From Agrobacterium albertimagni AOL15 (GTDB lineage: Bacteria > Pseudomonadota > Alphaproteobacteria > Rhizobiales > Rhizobiaceae), in assembly GCF_000300855.1 (NCBI RefSeq), contig NZ_ALJF01000006.1:248001-312000 (forward strand): a DNA stretch of 64,000 bases, in the 5' to 3' direction. A model generated the notes under the pieces. That model did no database searches. It was given only the letters and a program-made list of their open reading frames with translations, and had not been told where the DNA came from. Position 1 is the stretch's first letter, and every line of letters begins with the position of its first letter. The translations under genes were made by a program, and so were the position numbers. This document shows positions 52,388-61,765 of the stretch, in pieces.

Positions 52388-54300
52388 CACCAAGTCCCCT
52401 CCCCCTTCATCTTCTCTATCTCGCCGATCGCCCGTTCCCGCTGACGCTCGCGGCGGATGATCTCCGACACCGCAGCATCATCCGACTTGTCGGCATAGCG
52501 GAATTCACTGTCCGCATAGCGGTTGATCTCTTGGCAGATCATCTCCATCGTCACGGGACCGCGCAGTTCGGCGATCATCGCCTTCTTCTCGTCATAGCTC
52601 TTGTGGACGAAAGCATGCGGGGTTTCGAACCAGGCATCTGGCAGTTCGACATCCATCGCCCGCATCTTGATCGCATCGGTGATGTTCTTGATGGCGCGGC
52701 CGGTGAAGCGTGGTTCGGCGAGCTTGATCGCATGCAGATAGGCGCCGACATCGGCCAGTGTCTCGATTTTACCCTCGGTCTTCTCGTGGCGTTCCCAGAC
52801 CGCAACAAGCCCGTCTTCCTTTGGGCGGTCATGCTCGCCATAGGAGCGGCTGACCGCCTTCTGGATCTCTTGGCCGGCGAACAGCTGGTGTTCGCCAAGC
52901 GGGATTGAATGGTTCTTGCCGACCAGCAGCGAGAAGATGTCGATGTAGTCCTCGCGGGTCTGCGGCCCGTCGACCAGCCAGCGGGCCCCGGCGCGCTGGC
53001 GCAGCGCATCGTCGACATTCTCGGGATAGTTGGAGAACATGCCGAAGGTGGCGTTGCCGCGCACCACGGTCGAGGCGCCGGCGAAGCTCTCCATCAGAAC
53101 GGCGGTCACCTCGTGCTGGCCTGATGACGCCCGGTCGTCCGAGCGCTTCGCCGTCACCTGGTCGACATCGTCGATCGTGCCGAAGCCGATGACGCGCGGG
53201 TTGAGCACGTTGTTGATGAAGCTTTTGCAGTTCTGGCCCGACTTGCCCTGATAGGACGAGATCTGGTCGACGCCGAAATTCTCGTAGTGGAAGGCATAGC
53301 CCGCCATCTTGCAGTAGTCGTTGAGCAGCCCCGCCAGCATCTGGATCAGGATCGTCTTGCCCGTGCCTGGCATGCCGTCGCCGATGAAGGTGAAGAGGAA
53401 GCCGCCAAGATCGACGAAGGGGTTCATCTGCCGGTCGAAATCATAGGCCATCAGCATCTTGGCGAGCTTCAGCGCCTGATATTTGGCAATGTGGTTGCCG
53501 ATGATCTCTTCCGGCTTCTTGAAGCTCATCGTGAGCGGCTTCGATTTAACGCCCGGCGCGGCGTCGAAACCGTCGAGGGTGAAATCATCCTGATCCACAC
53601 GGATATGAGCGTTTTCGAAGACGCCGAGATTCTCGAACCGCGCCTTGCGGGTCAGAAGCCCAACGAGCGCAAGATCGGCAAGACCACGCACGCGGCCGAT
53701 CAGCGTCGCATCGTCGCCCGCCCCCTGCACCGCCGTATCGATACCCGCGATCATGCTTTTGAGCGCATCCTGGACCGTGTCGAAGAGGAAGTCCGGCGCG
53801 CGGATGCCGTCCAGCTGCTCGCCCTCGCCGGATACCGTGGACTTCAGATAAGCGGCAAAGGAAAAGGCGGAGACATAAGCCTGGGAGGCAAGCAGCGCCT
53901 TGAAGCGCGCGGCCTCCTCGCCCTGCAGCGGTGCACTGATATTGCGGGCCTGCAAAGGCTCCAGCTCGCTCTGCCGGGCAAAGACATCCGATATGGCAAG
54001 CGCCACCTGCGCGCCGCGCCGGACACGGTAAAGCACGGTATGCTGGGCAGGCGTCAGCAGCGGATCGGCGCTACCGGTCGCCTGGATGGTCTTGGAAAGC
54101 TCGATCTCACGCGTCCGACGCACCGATCCTGTCGAGACAGTGGATACGAACCGCCGCCCAGTGCCGGCAATCGGCGCACCAGATGTGCCCTCGCCCTGAT
54201 CGAGCACCACGAAACGCGTCACCAGCCCTTGGGCGACGGCCAGATGCTTGGCGATGTCGTCTTCCCGAAGCGTCGTCAGCCCTGCCGTCAGTTCACTCAT
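52387..54300 (-). CDS. AAA+ ATPase, operon component
   Basis: A 637-residue protein with a central AAA+ module (about residues 280-510). Walker A is GMPGTGKT near residue 308-315, Walker B is GFGTIDDVDQ near 375, and RQRAGARWLVDGP supplies a likely arginine finger. Residues 1-270 form a large family-specific N-domain, and the C-terminal 120 residues are Glu/Arg-rich helices. It resembles MoxR- or Vps4-like chaperone ATPases only in the core. It is preceded two bases upstream by the 383-residue gene. I infer that it remodels a partner encoded in the same operon, such as the coiled-coil protein. Confidence 0.83.
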   Translation of the reverse strand: MSELTAGLTTLREDDIAKHLAVAQGLVTRFVVLDQGEGTSGAPIAGTGRRFVSTVSTGSVRRTREIELSKTIQATGSADPLLTPAQHTVLYRVRRGAQVALAISDVFARQSELEPLQARNISAPLQGEEAARFKALLASQAYVSAFSFAAYLKSTVSGEGEQLDGIRAPDFLFDTVQDALKSMIAGIDTAVQGAGDDATLIGRVRGLADLALVGLLTRKARFENLGVFENAHIRVDQDDFTLDGFDAAPGVKSKPLTMSFKKPEEIIGNHIAKYQALKLAKMLMAYDFDRQMNPFVDLGGFLFTFIGDGMPGTGKTILIQMLAGLLNDYCKMAGYAFHYENFGVDQISSYQGKSGQNCKSFINNVLNPRVIGFGTIDDVDQVTAKRSDDRASSGQHEVTAVLMESFAGASTVVRGNATFGMFSNYPENVDDALRQRAGARWLVDGPQTREDYIDIFSLLVGKNHSIPLGEHQLFAGQEIQKAVSRSYGEHDRPKEDGLVAVWERHEKTEGKIETLADVGAYLHAIKLAEPRFTGRAIKNITDAIKMRAMDVELPDAWFETPHAFVHKSYDEKKAMIAELRGPVTMEMICQEINRYADSEFRYADKSDDAAVSEIIRRERQRERAIGEIEKMKGEGTW

Positions 54301-54302
54301 CG

Positions 54303-55454
54303 TCAGACCTCACTCACGACCTGGTTGCCGGAAATCACGTGAACCTTGAAATTGCCGAAGATCGGCTGGATCTCGCCCGCAGCATAGAGCGCCTGATAGG
54401 CATCATGCGGCACCAGCGCGTGTTTCTCATAGGTCGAGACACCCATGCGCGCCGCTTCGAGATCATGCGTTTCGATGTGGAATTCCTGGGTGGCCGGCGT
54501 CGAGGAGAAGAAACCCTTCACCGCCGGCTGTTCGCGCTTGGAAAACACCTCCTGCACCGTCCAGGTCATCACCCAGGCATTCTCGGGCCTGCGCACCCGG
54601 TCGAGGATCTCGGTGACGCGGCCGGAATTTTCGGTCAAGCCCGTCGAATAGAGCGGCCCGAGCACCACGCGCCGGACGGACTTGGGATGCAGTGTCGGGA
54701 AATCGCGGTCCATGTTGGTGGCGATGGTCGCCGGCGTCAGCGAATAGGCGGAATTCCTGGCACAGAAATCGTCGAATGTGCGGGCGAGCTCGGGATTGAG
54801 CAATCCGCCCACAGGAAGCGGGATCTCGACCTCTTCATTGAGCTTACCCTCGGCCGTCACAAGGATCTCCGCGACATTCTCCGAAGAATCCTCGACTGTC
54901 GCCAGATAGATCATCGGCAGGGTGCTGACCCCGTCGAAGGCGGCCCAACTGACGAGATAGGTGGGCCGGCGCGACTGCGGGTTGACACTGACGGCAACCG
55001 TCGTCGGCAAAACGAAGGGCGAGAAGATCTCGCCGGCGCTCACCTGCTCCAGATAGAGGCGCTCGGCGATCTGCTGTTGCAGAGCTGCCGGAAACTCCTT
55101 CTGGCGCAGGATGAAATCAACCATTTCCTCGCGCAGTTTGGAAACGGCGGGAATGGTCGAGAGCCGTGTAGCGGCGCCCGCGCGATCGTTTTCCAGCTCC
55201 AGCACGTTCTGAAAGATCGGAAAGCCGCTCTCGGCCTGGGCGATCTTGAACTGGCCGGTAAAGCCGATGCGGTTCTGCCAGGAGGTGAAGGAGTTTCTCA
55301 AGCGGTCGAGATAGGGCAGCAGGTGAAGCGTCGGCGGCCCCTTGTCGCCGAAGCGACGATCGGACTGGCCGAAAAACTGCTCGAGCCCTGACAGCGCCGA
55401 AGCCATGGTGGTGAAATAGTGCAGGACGGCACTGTTGCGATCGACGACGTTCAT
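54303..55454 (-). CDS. Conserved protein of unknown function, ATPase-operon component
   Basis: A 383-residue soluble protein. The N-terminal third is helical (FTTMASALSGLEQFFGQSDR) and the rest alternates strands and helices (LVSWAAFDGVSTLPMIYLAT). No catalytic motif is visible and the family is not one that I can name. ATG at 55454 (MNVVDRNSAV) has GGGAGGGG upstream; the longer frame is not conserved-looking. It lies two bases from the ATPase start, so the two are coupled, and 91 bases after the coiled-coil gene. Confidence 0.75.
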   Translation of the reverse strand: MNVVDRNSAVLHYFTTMASALSGLEQFFGQSDRRFGDKGPPTLHLLPYLDRLRNSFTSWQNRIGFTGQFKIAQAESGFPIFQNVLELENDRAGAATRLSTIPAVSKLREEMVDFILRQKEFPAALQQQIAERLYLEQVSAGEIFSPFVLPTTVAVSVNPQSRRPTYLVSWAAFDGVSTLPMIYLATVEDSSENVAEILVTAEGKLNEEVEIPLPVGGLLNPELARTFDDFCARNSAYSLTPATIATNMDRDFPTLHPKSVRRVVLGPLYSTGLTENSGRVTEILDRVRRPENAWVMTWTVQEVFSKREQPAVKGFFSSTPATQEFHIETHDLEAARMGVSTYEKHALVPHDAYQALYAAGEIQPIFGNFKVHVISGNQVVSEV

Positions 55455-55545
55455 GCCCCTCCCCCCATAGACAAGACCGCTCCCCGCAAAAGCGGTACGC
55501 GGCCGGATGGCCGCGCCCACGTCAATGACATGCTGAACGTCATGC

Positions 55546-56634
55546 TCACGGCTTCACGTAATTGGCCGCATTGTGCTTGTCGAGAACGGACTGGAATCGG
55601 CGTGCGAAGGCTTCGTCGGCCAGCTTCTTGCGGCGCTGGATGTCCTGCGTCGAGAGCATGTTCTTCTCGTGCAGCTCCAGGAGATCGCCGATATGCCGCT
55701 GGGCGGCAGCCCCGATGCCGGCCATCGTTTCCTCTGCAGCCGTATCGACCTGGGAACCGAGCGTGTTGATCCGGTGCGCAACCTCCTGCTGAGCAGCCGT
55801 CTTCAACGAATCTTCCAGCGCCTTGTAGAGCACGATGCGCTGCTCGGTGTCGATGCTGAGCTTGTTGATCAGCGTGTTCTGCGCCGCGATCTGGTTGTTC
55901 AAGCTGTCGACAAAGGTCTGGAACATCGAGGTATAGCGCTCGAGCGTCTGGCTCTCCGCCAGGAGTTCCTGCTCGCGGGCCTGGGCCTGGTTGTAGTCTG
56001 TCGCAAGCTTCGAGCGCTGGGCTTCGAGCTCCGTGCGCTCCGACGTGTCGGTCGAGGCGGCGATCTTGTTTTCGATGTCGAGCAGCGCCGGATTGAGCGT
56101 CTCGATGCGCTTCTGGGTCTCTTCGAGATTGGCGATCGTCTGCTTGCGCCGCTCGATCACCTGCACGAGGCTCGCCTCGGAGGTCTTGTAGCGCTCCTCG
56201 AGAACCGACTTCTGTTCCTTGAGGATGCCGACGATGCTGTCCGACTTGGCGAGCAGTTCCTGCAAATTGCCGGCAAGCGACATGTTGCGGACGCGCTCGG
56301 TGCGCATGCGCTGCGCTCTCTGCTTGGAGAAGATGCCGATGAATTTTTCCATGCCGGAAAAGCTCTTCATGCTCTCGAACTCGGCACCGAAGACGTTGGT
56401 CGCATCTTCCAGCCCGATGATCAGGTCGGCGATATTCGCCTCCATCACCTTTTGCTGGTTGAGAACATCCGAGATCCGGGCATTCTCGATGTCGAAATCC
56501 TGGCCGACGAGCTTGGAATCGCTTTTGGCCAGCGTATCCAGCACTACGCTGGACTGGTCGATCTTTCCACGCATCTCCGAGACGATCTTACGCGTCTTTT
56601 CGATCTCAGTGTCGAAGCCCTGCAAAGTCGCCAT
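55546..56634 (-). CDS. Coiled-coil protein, TelA-like architecture, ATPase-operon component
   Basis: A 362-residue protein that is almost wholly helical, with long heptad-rich stretches (about residues 10-110 and 140-300), for example ASLVQVIERRKQTIANLEET. The architecture recalls TelA-type toxic-anion/tellurite-resistance proteins, but I cannot confirm homology. A short non-coil segment (GMEKFIGIFSKQRAQRMRTE) is basic and amphipathic and may bind membrane. ATG at 56634 has GGGAGA upstream. It is the first gene of the operon. Filament- or scaffold-forming behaviour with the ATPase is inference. Confidence 0.75.
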   Translation of the reverse strand: MATLQGFDTEIEKTRKIVSEMRGKIDQSSVVLDTLAKSDSKLVGQDFDIENARISDVLNQQKVMEANIADLIIGLEDATNVFGAEFESMKSFSGMEKFIGIFSKQRAQRMRTERVRNMSLAGNLQELLAKSDSIVGILKEQKSVLEERYKTSEASLVQVIERRKQTIANLEETQKRIETLNPALLDIENKIAASTDTSERTELEAQRSKLATDYNQAQAREQELLAESQTLERYTSMFQTFVDSLNNQIAAQNTLINKLSIDTEQRIVLYKALEDSLKTAAQQEVAHRINTLGSQVDTAAEETMAGIGAAAQRHIGDLLELHEKNMLSTQDIQRRKKLADEAFARRFQSVLDKHNAANYVKP

Positions 56635-56840
56635 GTTGTCTCCCTGTGCCGTCATCCCGGCGGCGCGCCGGACTCGTTTGTCATCACCTTAGCGCGTTTC
56701 CCCATGCAGGGAAGTATCGCAACGCACAAGCAGAGGCGGCCCTCATTCGATATGGATGATCGCAGCCTCCACACAAGAGGCGCTAGCAGAGAAATGCCAC
56801 AGCCGCGAAACGGCTGTCGCATCAGGAAGTTGTGCAGGGA

Positions 56841-57227
56841 TTACTGACCGCCGGCGGCAGGATCCTTGAGATAGGCGATGATGTTGGCGAGATCATCGTC
56901 CTTCTTGACGCCGGCATAGGCCATCTTGGTGCCCTTCACGACGGCCTTCGGCGCCTTCAGATATTCGGAAAGCAGCGCTTCGTCCCACACCTTGCCCGCA
57001 CCGAAATCGGTCATGGCCTTGGAATATTTGTAATCGGCGATCGAAGCGACCGGGCGGCCGACCACGCCCTGCAGCGTCGGACCGACCTTGTTCTTCGCTT
57101 CAGTCGCGATGTGACAGGCCTGGCAAGCCTTGAAAGCCTTGGCGCCGGCGACGGGATCGCCAGCTGCGAATGCTGGAAGGGGAGTGGCAGACACGGCAAG
57201 TATCATAAGCAAGGTAGACGGCTTCAT
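56841..57227 (-). CDS. Cytochrome c family protein (c2/c550 type)
   Basis: A 128-residue exported class I cytochrome c with signal peptide (cleavage about residue 21), heme-binding CQACH at residues 35-39 and axial Met102 in KGTKMAYAG. ATG at 57227 has AAGGAG. Soluble cytochromes of this type shuttle electrons between the bc1 complex and terminal oxidases. It is divergent from choX; no oxidase gene is adjacent. Confidence 0.92.
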   Translation of the reverse strand: MKPSTLLMILAVSATPLPAFAAGDPVAGAKAFKACQACHIATEAKNKVGPTLQGVVGRPVASIADYKYSKAMTDFGAGKVWDEALLSEYLKAPKAVVKGTKMAYAGVKKDDDLANIIAYLKDPAAGGQ

Positions 57228-57484
57228 GGAAACTCCTTGATCCATAGAACGGCGCCAGCGCGTCGCATGCATATGGCAGCACCAATTCGCACGACGCGCA
57301 ATCGATTGCTTTGACTGCCATCAAAATCCTTGGCTTTTTTTCAGGAACCCGAGTTCCCTGTCCTGCAGGGGCTGCAAGTCGCAAACAGGGCTGGTGCTGC
57401 GACGCAAACGCGCGGGCATCCTTGCAATTCTCCGGTATTGAATGTTGACTTGGGAACATCAATAAAAAAACCGGGAGCCTTTCC

Positions 57485-58441
57485 ATGACGTCTCTACTCA
57501 CTTGTCGCCGCAACCTTGCGGCCGCCGTTTCGCTGATTGCCATCAGCGCCATGCCGGTCTCCGCCCAGGAGCCTGAAAGCTGCTCGACCGTCCGCTTCTC
57601 GGACGTCGGCTGGACCGACATCACCGCAACCACCGCCACCGCATCGGTTCTCTTGAAGGCGCTCGGCTACGAGCCGACCACCACGGTCCTCTCCGTTCCG
57701 GTCACCTATTCCTCGCTGAAGAACAAGGATATCGACGTCTTCCTCGGCAACTGGATGCCGACGATGGAAGCCGACATCGCGCCTTACCGCGAAGACAAGT
57801 CGGTCGAGGTCTTCGGCCCCAATCTCGAAGGCGCGAAATACACGCTCGCCACCAATGCCAAGGGCGCCGAACTCGGCATCAAGGATTTCACCGACATCGC
57901 CAAGCATGCCGACGCGCTCGGGGGCAAGATCTACGGCATCGAGCCGGGCAATGACGGCAATCGCCTGATCCTCGACATGATCGACGCCAACAAGTTCGAA
58001 CTCGGTGAGTTCGAAGTCGTCGAATCCTCCGAACAGGGCATGCTGGCGCAGGTCGCCCGCGCTGAAAAGGATGGCCAGCCGGTCGTCTTCCTCGGCTGGG
58101 AACCGCATCCGATGAACGCCAACTTTGCGCTGACCTACCTGTCCGGCGGCGATGACGTCTTCGGTCCCGACTTCGGCGGCGCGACCATCTTCACCAACAC
58201 CCGCGCCGGCTACACGGCAGAGTGCCCGAATGTCGGCAAGTTCGTGACCAACCTCAAGTTCTCGCTCCAGATGGAGAACGAGATCATGGGCAAGATCCTG
58301 AATGACGGCCAGGACGCCGAGGTGGCAGCGAGTGACTGGCTTAAGGCCAATCCGGCGGCTGTCGAGCCCTGGCTCGCCGGCGTCACCACCAAGGATGGCG
58401 GCGACGGCCTCGCTGCTGTGAAGACGGCACTCGGCCTCTGA
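57485..58441 (+). CDS. choX: Choline ABC transporter, substrate-binding protein
   Basis: A 318-residue periplasmic protein with a signal peptide (cleavage near SAQ, residue 28). The quaternary-ammonium-binding fold retains the cage aromatics in DVGWTD, LGNWMPT and LGWEPHPMN. It captures choline (also acetylcholine in the Sinorhizobium homologue) for import by ChoWV. ATG at 57485 is preceded by GGGAG. A GC-rich hairpin separates it from choW, which may raise its expression relative to the membrane components. Confidence 0.94.
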   Translation: MTSLLTCRRNLAAAVSLIAISAMPVSAQEPESCSTVRFSDVGWTDITATTATASVLLKALGYEPTTTVLSVPVTYSSLKNKDIDVFLGNWMPTMEADIAPYREDKSVEVFGPNLEGAKYTLATNAKGAELGIKDFTDIAKHADALGGKIYGIEPGNDGNRLILDMIDANKFELGEFEVVESSEQGMLAQVARAEKDGQPVVFLGWEPHPMNANFALTYLSGGDDVFGPDFGGATIFTNTRAGYTAECPNVGKFVTNLKFSLQMENEIMGKILNDGQDAEVAASDWLKANPAAVEPWLAGVTTKDGGDGLAAVKTALGL

Positions 58442-58464
58442 GCCCTGTCCAATGATGCTGGAAC

Positions 58465-58495
58465 CGCGCGACCGGAAGGGGGATCCGGTCGCGCG
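58465..58495 (+). promoter_or_regulatory. choX-choW intercistronic hairpin
   Basis: CGCGCGACCGGA (58465-58476) pairs perfectly with TCCGGTCGCGCG (58484-58495) over a seven-base G-rich loop. There is no T-run. Such stems commonly protect the 3' end of binding-protein mRNA in ABC operons. Confidence 0.7.
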
Positions 58496-58535
58496 GGATC
58501 CTGGGTATTAAACCTGCGGCTATCAGGGGACGAAC

Positions 58536-59405
58536 ATGGATTTTCTGACAGACAATAAACTGCCCATCGGGCCCTGGTCGAAGAGCTTCGTCGACTGGCT
58601 GACCGATAACGTCGATTTTGTATTCGATTTCATCGCTACGATTCTCAGCGCGTCGATCAACGCGATGCTCTTCGTGCTTCAGGCCCCTTTTCTCAGAGGA
58701 ACCGCGCTGGAAGGCTTCTATCCGCTTTTCATGATCGCGCTTTTTTCGCTGCTCGCCTGGTTCATGCGCCGCTCGCTCGGTGTCACCGCCTTCACCTTCT
58801 TCGGTCTGCTCCTGATCTATAACCAGGGCTACTGGAAGGAGACCATGGAGACGCTGGCGCTGGTGCTGGCAGCCACCGGTGTGTGCATGGTCATCGGCGT
58901 GCCGATCGGCATCGCCTGCGCCCGACGCCCCTGGCTCTATGCCGTCGTCCGCCCCGTTCTCGACCTGATGCAGACGATCCCCACCTTCGTCTATCTCATT
59001 CCGGCGCTCATCCTGTTCGGCCTCGGCATGGTGCCCGGCCTGATCGCGACCGTGATCTTTGCGATCGCAGCCCCGATACGCCTGACACGGCTCGGCATCA
59101 TCTCCACCCCGCCCTCCCTCGTAGAAGCGGCCGTCGCCTTCGGCGCGACCCCGACGCAGGTGCTGCGCAAGGTCGAACTGCCCTTCGCCATGCCGCAGAT
59201 CATGGCGGGGCTGACGCAAACCATCATGCTGTCGCTCTCGATGGTGGTCATCGCAGCACTCGTCGGCGCAAGCGGCCTTGGCGTGCCCGTCGTTCGCGCA
59301 CTCAACACCGTCAACATCGCGCGTGGCTTCGAGGCCGGTCTCTGCATCGTGATCCTTGCCATCATCCTCGACCGGATGTTCCGCATTCCCGGAGAAGAGA
59401 CATGA
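58536..59405 (+). CDS. choW: Choline ABC transporter, permease
   Basis: A 289-residue inner-membrane protein with seven or so helices and the permease loop EAAVAFGATPTQVLRKVELP. The N-terminal FLTDNKLPIGPWSKSFVDWL is typical of ProW/ChoW proteins. ATG at 58536 has AGGGGACG. Its stop overlaps choV by four bases (ATGA). Confidence 0.94.
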   Translation: MDFLTDNKLPIGPWSKSFVDWLTDNVDFVFDFIATILSASINAMLFVLQAPFLRGTALEGFYPLFMIALFSLLAWFMRRSLGVTAFTFFGLLLIYNQGYWKETMETLALVLAATGVCMVIGVPIGIACARRPWLYAVVRPVLDLMQTIPTFVYLIPALILFGLGMVPGLIATVIFAIAAPIRLTRLGIISTPPSLVEAAVAFGATPTQVLRKVELPFAMPQIMAGLTQTIMLSLSMVVIAALVGASGLGVPVVRALNTVNIARGFEAGLCIVILAIILDRMFRIPGEET

Positions 59406-60445
59406 CCGACGCCGTAATCTTCGACAATGTCGACATCGTCTTCGGGGACAATCCCGAGCGTGCCCTTGAAATGGTCGACCAGGGCAAGACCCGCGACGAG
59501 ATCGGCGCCAGTACAGGCCTCGTGCTCGGCGTGGCCGGCGCCTCGCTCACCGTCAAGGAAGGCGAGATCCTCGTTTTGATGGGCCTGTCCGGATCAGGCA
59601 AATCGACCCTTCTGCGTGCGGTCAACGCACTCGCGCCCGTCGTCCGCGGGAGTGTCAGCGTCCGTACCGAAACCGGCTATGTCGATCCTTACAAGTCATC
59701 GGCCCAGGTGCTGCGGGATCTGCGCATGCACACCGTCTCGATGGTCTTCCAGCAGTTTGGCCTCCTGCCCTGGCGGACGGTTGCCGACAATGTCGGCTTC
59801 GGCCTCGAGCTCGCCGGCGTTCCGGAAGCCGAGCGCAACCGGACGGTCGCCGAGCAGCTCGAACTGGTAAACCTGTCGAAATGGGCGGATCGGAAGGTCA
59901 ACGAGCTCTCCGGCGGCATGCAGCAGCGCGTCGGCCTTGCCCGCGCCTTCGCAACAGGTGCCCCGATCCTTCTGATGGACGAGCCCTTCTCGGCGCTCGA
60001 CCCGCTGATCCGCACCCGTCTGCAGGACGAGCTCCTCGAATTCCAGGCACGGCTGAAGAAGACGATTCTCTTCGTCAGTCACGATCTCGACGAGGCGTTC
60101 CGCATTGGCAACCGTATCGCCATCATGGAGGGCGGCCGGATCATCCAGTGCGGCACGCCACAGGAGATCGTTCAGAACCCGACCAACCAGTATGTTGCTG
60201 ATTTCGTGCAGAACATGAACCCGATCAACATGCTGATCGCCTCCGACGTGATGCGCTCAGGCGTGACCGGTGAACAGCGTCAGGTCACCGGCACCACGGC
60301 GCCGGCAACACCGCTCGTCGACATCCTGGATGCCCTGTCGCGTCAGCCCGGCACGATCGGGGTCGTTGACAACGGCGTCGTCATCGGCACGATCGACGCT
60401 CAGGATGTGGTGAGCGGGCTGACGAAACATCGCCGCAAGGCGTAG
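59402..60445 (+). CDS. choV: Choline ABC transporter, ATP-binding protein
   Basis: A 347-residue ATPase: Walker A GLSGSGKST, signature LSGGMQQRVGLARAF, Walker B ILLMDEPFSALD, H-loop VSHDLDEAF. The C-terminal extension (about 260-347) is a regulatory tail of the ProV/ChoV type, with one partial CBS-like unit. It powers choline import through ChoW. ATG at 59402 overlaps choW; the long in-frame extension is non-coding. The bet genes for choline oxidation are not in the window. Confidence 0.95.
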   Translation: MTDAVIFDNVDIVFGDNPERALEMVDQGKTRDEIGASTGLVLGVAGASLTVKEGEILVLMGLSGSGKSTLLRAVNALAPVVRGSVSVRTETGYVDPYKSSAQVLRDLRMHTVSMVFQQFGLLPWRTVADNVGFGLELAGVPEAERNRTVAEQLELVNLSKWADRKVNELSGGMQQRVGLARAFATGAPILLMDEPFSALDPLIRTRLQDELLEFQARLKKTILFVSHDLDEAFRIGNRIAIMEGGRIIQCGTPQEIVQNPTNQYVADFVQNMNPINMLIASDVMRSGVTGEQRQVTGTTAPATPLVDILDALSRQPGTIGVVDNGVVIGTIDAQDVVSGLTKHRRKA

Positions 60446-60490
60446 CGTGCCCTTCCCCGCATCGACATCAGGCGCATGCGGGAGACGGCG

Positions 60491-61237
60491 ATGAAAGACA
60501 AGCCCCAGATTATCCGGGATACCGACGAAGATGCGCGCCGCCAGGCGCGCATTCTGCTGCGGGGGGCGCGATTCGCGGCCATCGGCGTGATCGATCCGGA
60601 AACTGGCTTTCCTTTCGTCAGCCGTGTGCTGCTCGGCATGGACAGCGACGGCGCCGCCGTCATTCTCGTCTCCAGCCTGTCCGCCCACACGACGGCCCTG
60701 CTCGCCGATCCGCGCGCCTCGCTTCTGACGGGGGAACCGGGCAAGGGCGATCCGCTGGCCCATCCGCGCCTGACGCTGCAATGCACGGCCGAAGCCGTCG
60801 AGCGCGACAGCGACACGCACCAGAGACTGCGCAGCCGCTTCCTCGCCCGCCATGCGAAATCGCAGCTTTACATCGACTTTCCCGACTTTCGTTTCTTTCG
60901 CTTGCGCCCCGAACGGGCGAGCCTCAATGGCGGATTCGGCCGTGCCTATCATTTGAGCAGCGAAGATTTCCTCATCCCGCAAATCAATGATGATTTGTTT
61001 GAAAGTGAGGCTGCCTTACTGCGAGAATTAGGGGGGCGGCATCCAGATCTCGCAACACGCATTGCCATGAAAACTTATGGTACATCTGAGGGTGACTGGC
61101 GCATCGCCGCCATCGATTCGCATGGAATCGACATAGTTTTCAAAGACTTGCTTATCCGACGCGAATTTGTGACGCCGATCACAAATGTCCAGCATCTGCT
61201 ATTAGAGTTACCTAAATCAGTATACGCAGTACCTTAA
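60491..61237 (+). CDS. HugZ-like heme-utilisation/PPOX-fold protein
   Basis: A 248-residue protein: a split-barrel flavin/heme-binding domain (ILLRGARFAAIGVIDPETGF, DFPDFRFFRLRPERASLNGG) and a C-terminal DUF2470-like domain. Relatives (HugZ/HutZ) degrade heme. ATG at 60491 has GGGAG. The last 80 or so codons and the following 110 bases are clearly more A+T-rich than the first part, suggesting recombination or a different origin for the 3' end. Heme degradation would fit the heme receptor at 39-41 kb, but this is inference. Confidence 0.82.
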   Translation: MKDKPQIIRDTDEDARRQARILLRGARFAAIGVIDPETGFPFVSRVLLGMDSDGAAVILVSSLSAHTTALLADPRASLLTGEPGKGDPLAHPRLTLQCTAEAVERDSDTHQRLRSRFLARHAKSQLYIDFPDFRFFRLRPERASLNGGFGRAYHLSSEDFLIPQINDDLFESEAALLRELGGRHPDLATRIAMKTYGTSEGDWRIAAIDSHGIDIVFKDLLIRREFVTPITNVQHLLLELPKSVYAVP

Positions 61238-61353
61238 ATTTAGGCATATACAATTTTGATGATGCTGGTAGAGTTTGGCTTCCAATTAAGTGATGGATTT
61301 TCAACGACTGCCACTCCCCCCAAGGGCGCTCGACCAAGGAAAGTTGAACTGAG

Positions 61354-61671
61354 ATGAAAACGAAAGCTTTGTCTGAACAATCGACCGTTGCAGCAGGTTT
61401 GCTGTCCGCCATGGCAAACCCGAAGCGACTGATGATCCTCTGCAGCCTCGTCGAAGGTGAGGTTCCCGTCGGTGTTCTGGCGACCCAGGTCGGCCTGAGC
61501 CAGTCGGCTCTGTCGCAGCACCTCTCCAAGCTTCGCGCACAGAAGCTGGTCAAGACGCGCCGCGACGCACAGACGATCTACTATTCCTCGACGTCGGAAT
61601 CGGTGATCAAGATCCTCGCAACGCTCGAAAGCATCTATTGCCCTCCGGCAGCGAGCAAGACCGCCGCCTGA
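61354..61671 (+). CDS. nolR: ArsR-family regulator, NolR-like
   Basis: A 105-residue winged-helix repressor. SAMANPKRLMILCSLVEGEV and VGLSQSALSQHLSKLRAQKL, then RRDAQTIYYSS, closely match NolR, the Sinorhizobium/Rhizobium regulator of nodulation and global genes. No metal-binding Cys motif of classical ArsR is present; the single Cys in IYCPP is near the C-terminus. The N-terminus is shorter than in the proteins that I recall. Whether it controls nod genes cannot be told, since none are in the window. An intrinsic terminator follows. Confidence 0.85.
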   Translation: MKTKALSEQSTVAAGLLSAMANPKRLMILCSLVEGEVPVGVLATQVGLSQSALSQHLSKLRAQKLVKTRRDAQTIYYSSTSESVIKILATLESIYCPPAASKTAA

Positions 61672-61765
61672 TGACAGCGCTGCCAGACGCGACCCGGTCG
61701 AGGGTGGGAGGAGATCGGTTCGCCATCCGCTCGCGCGGATGAACCTCTGGCATTTCATGTTTCAA

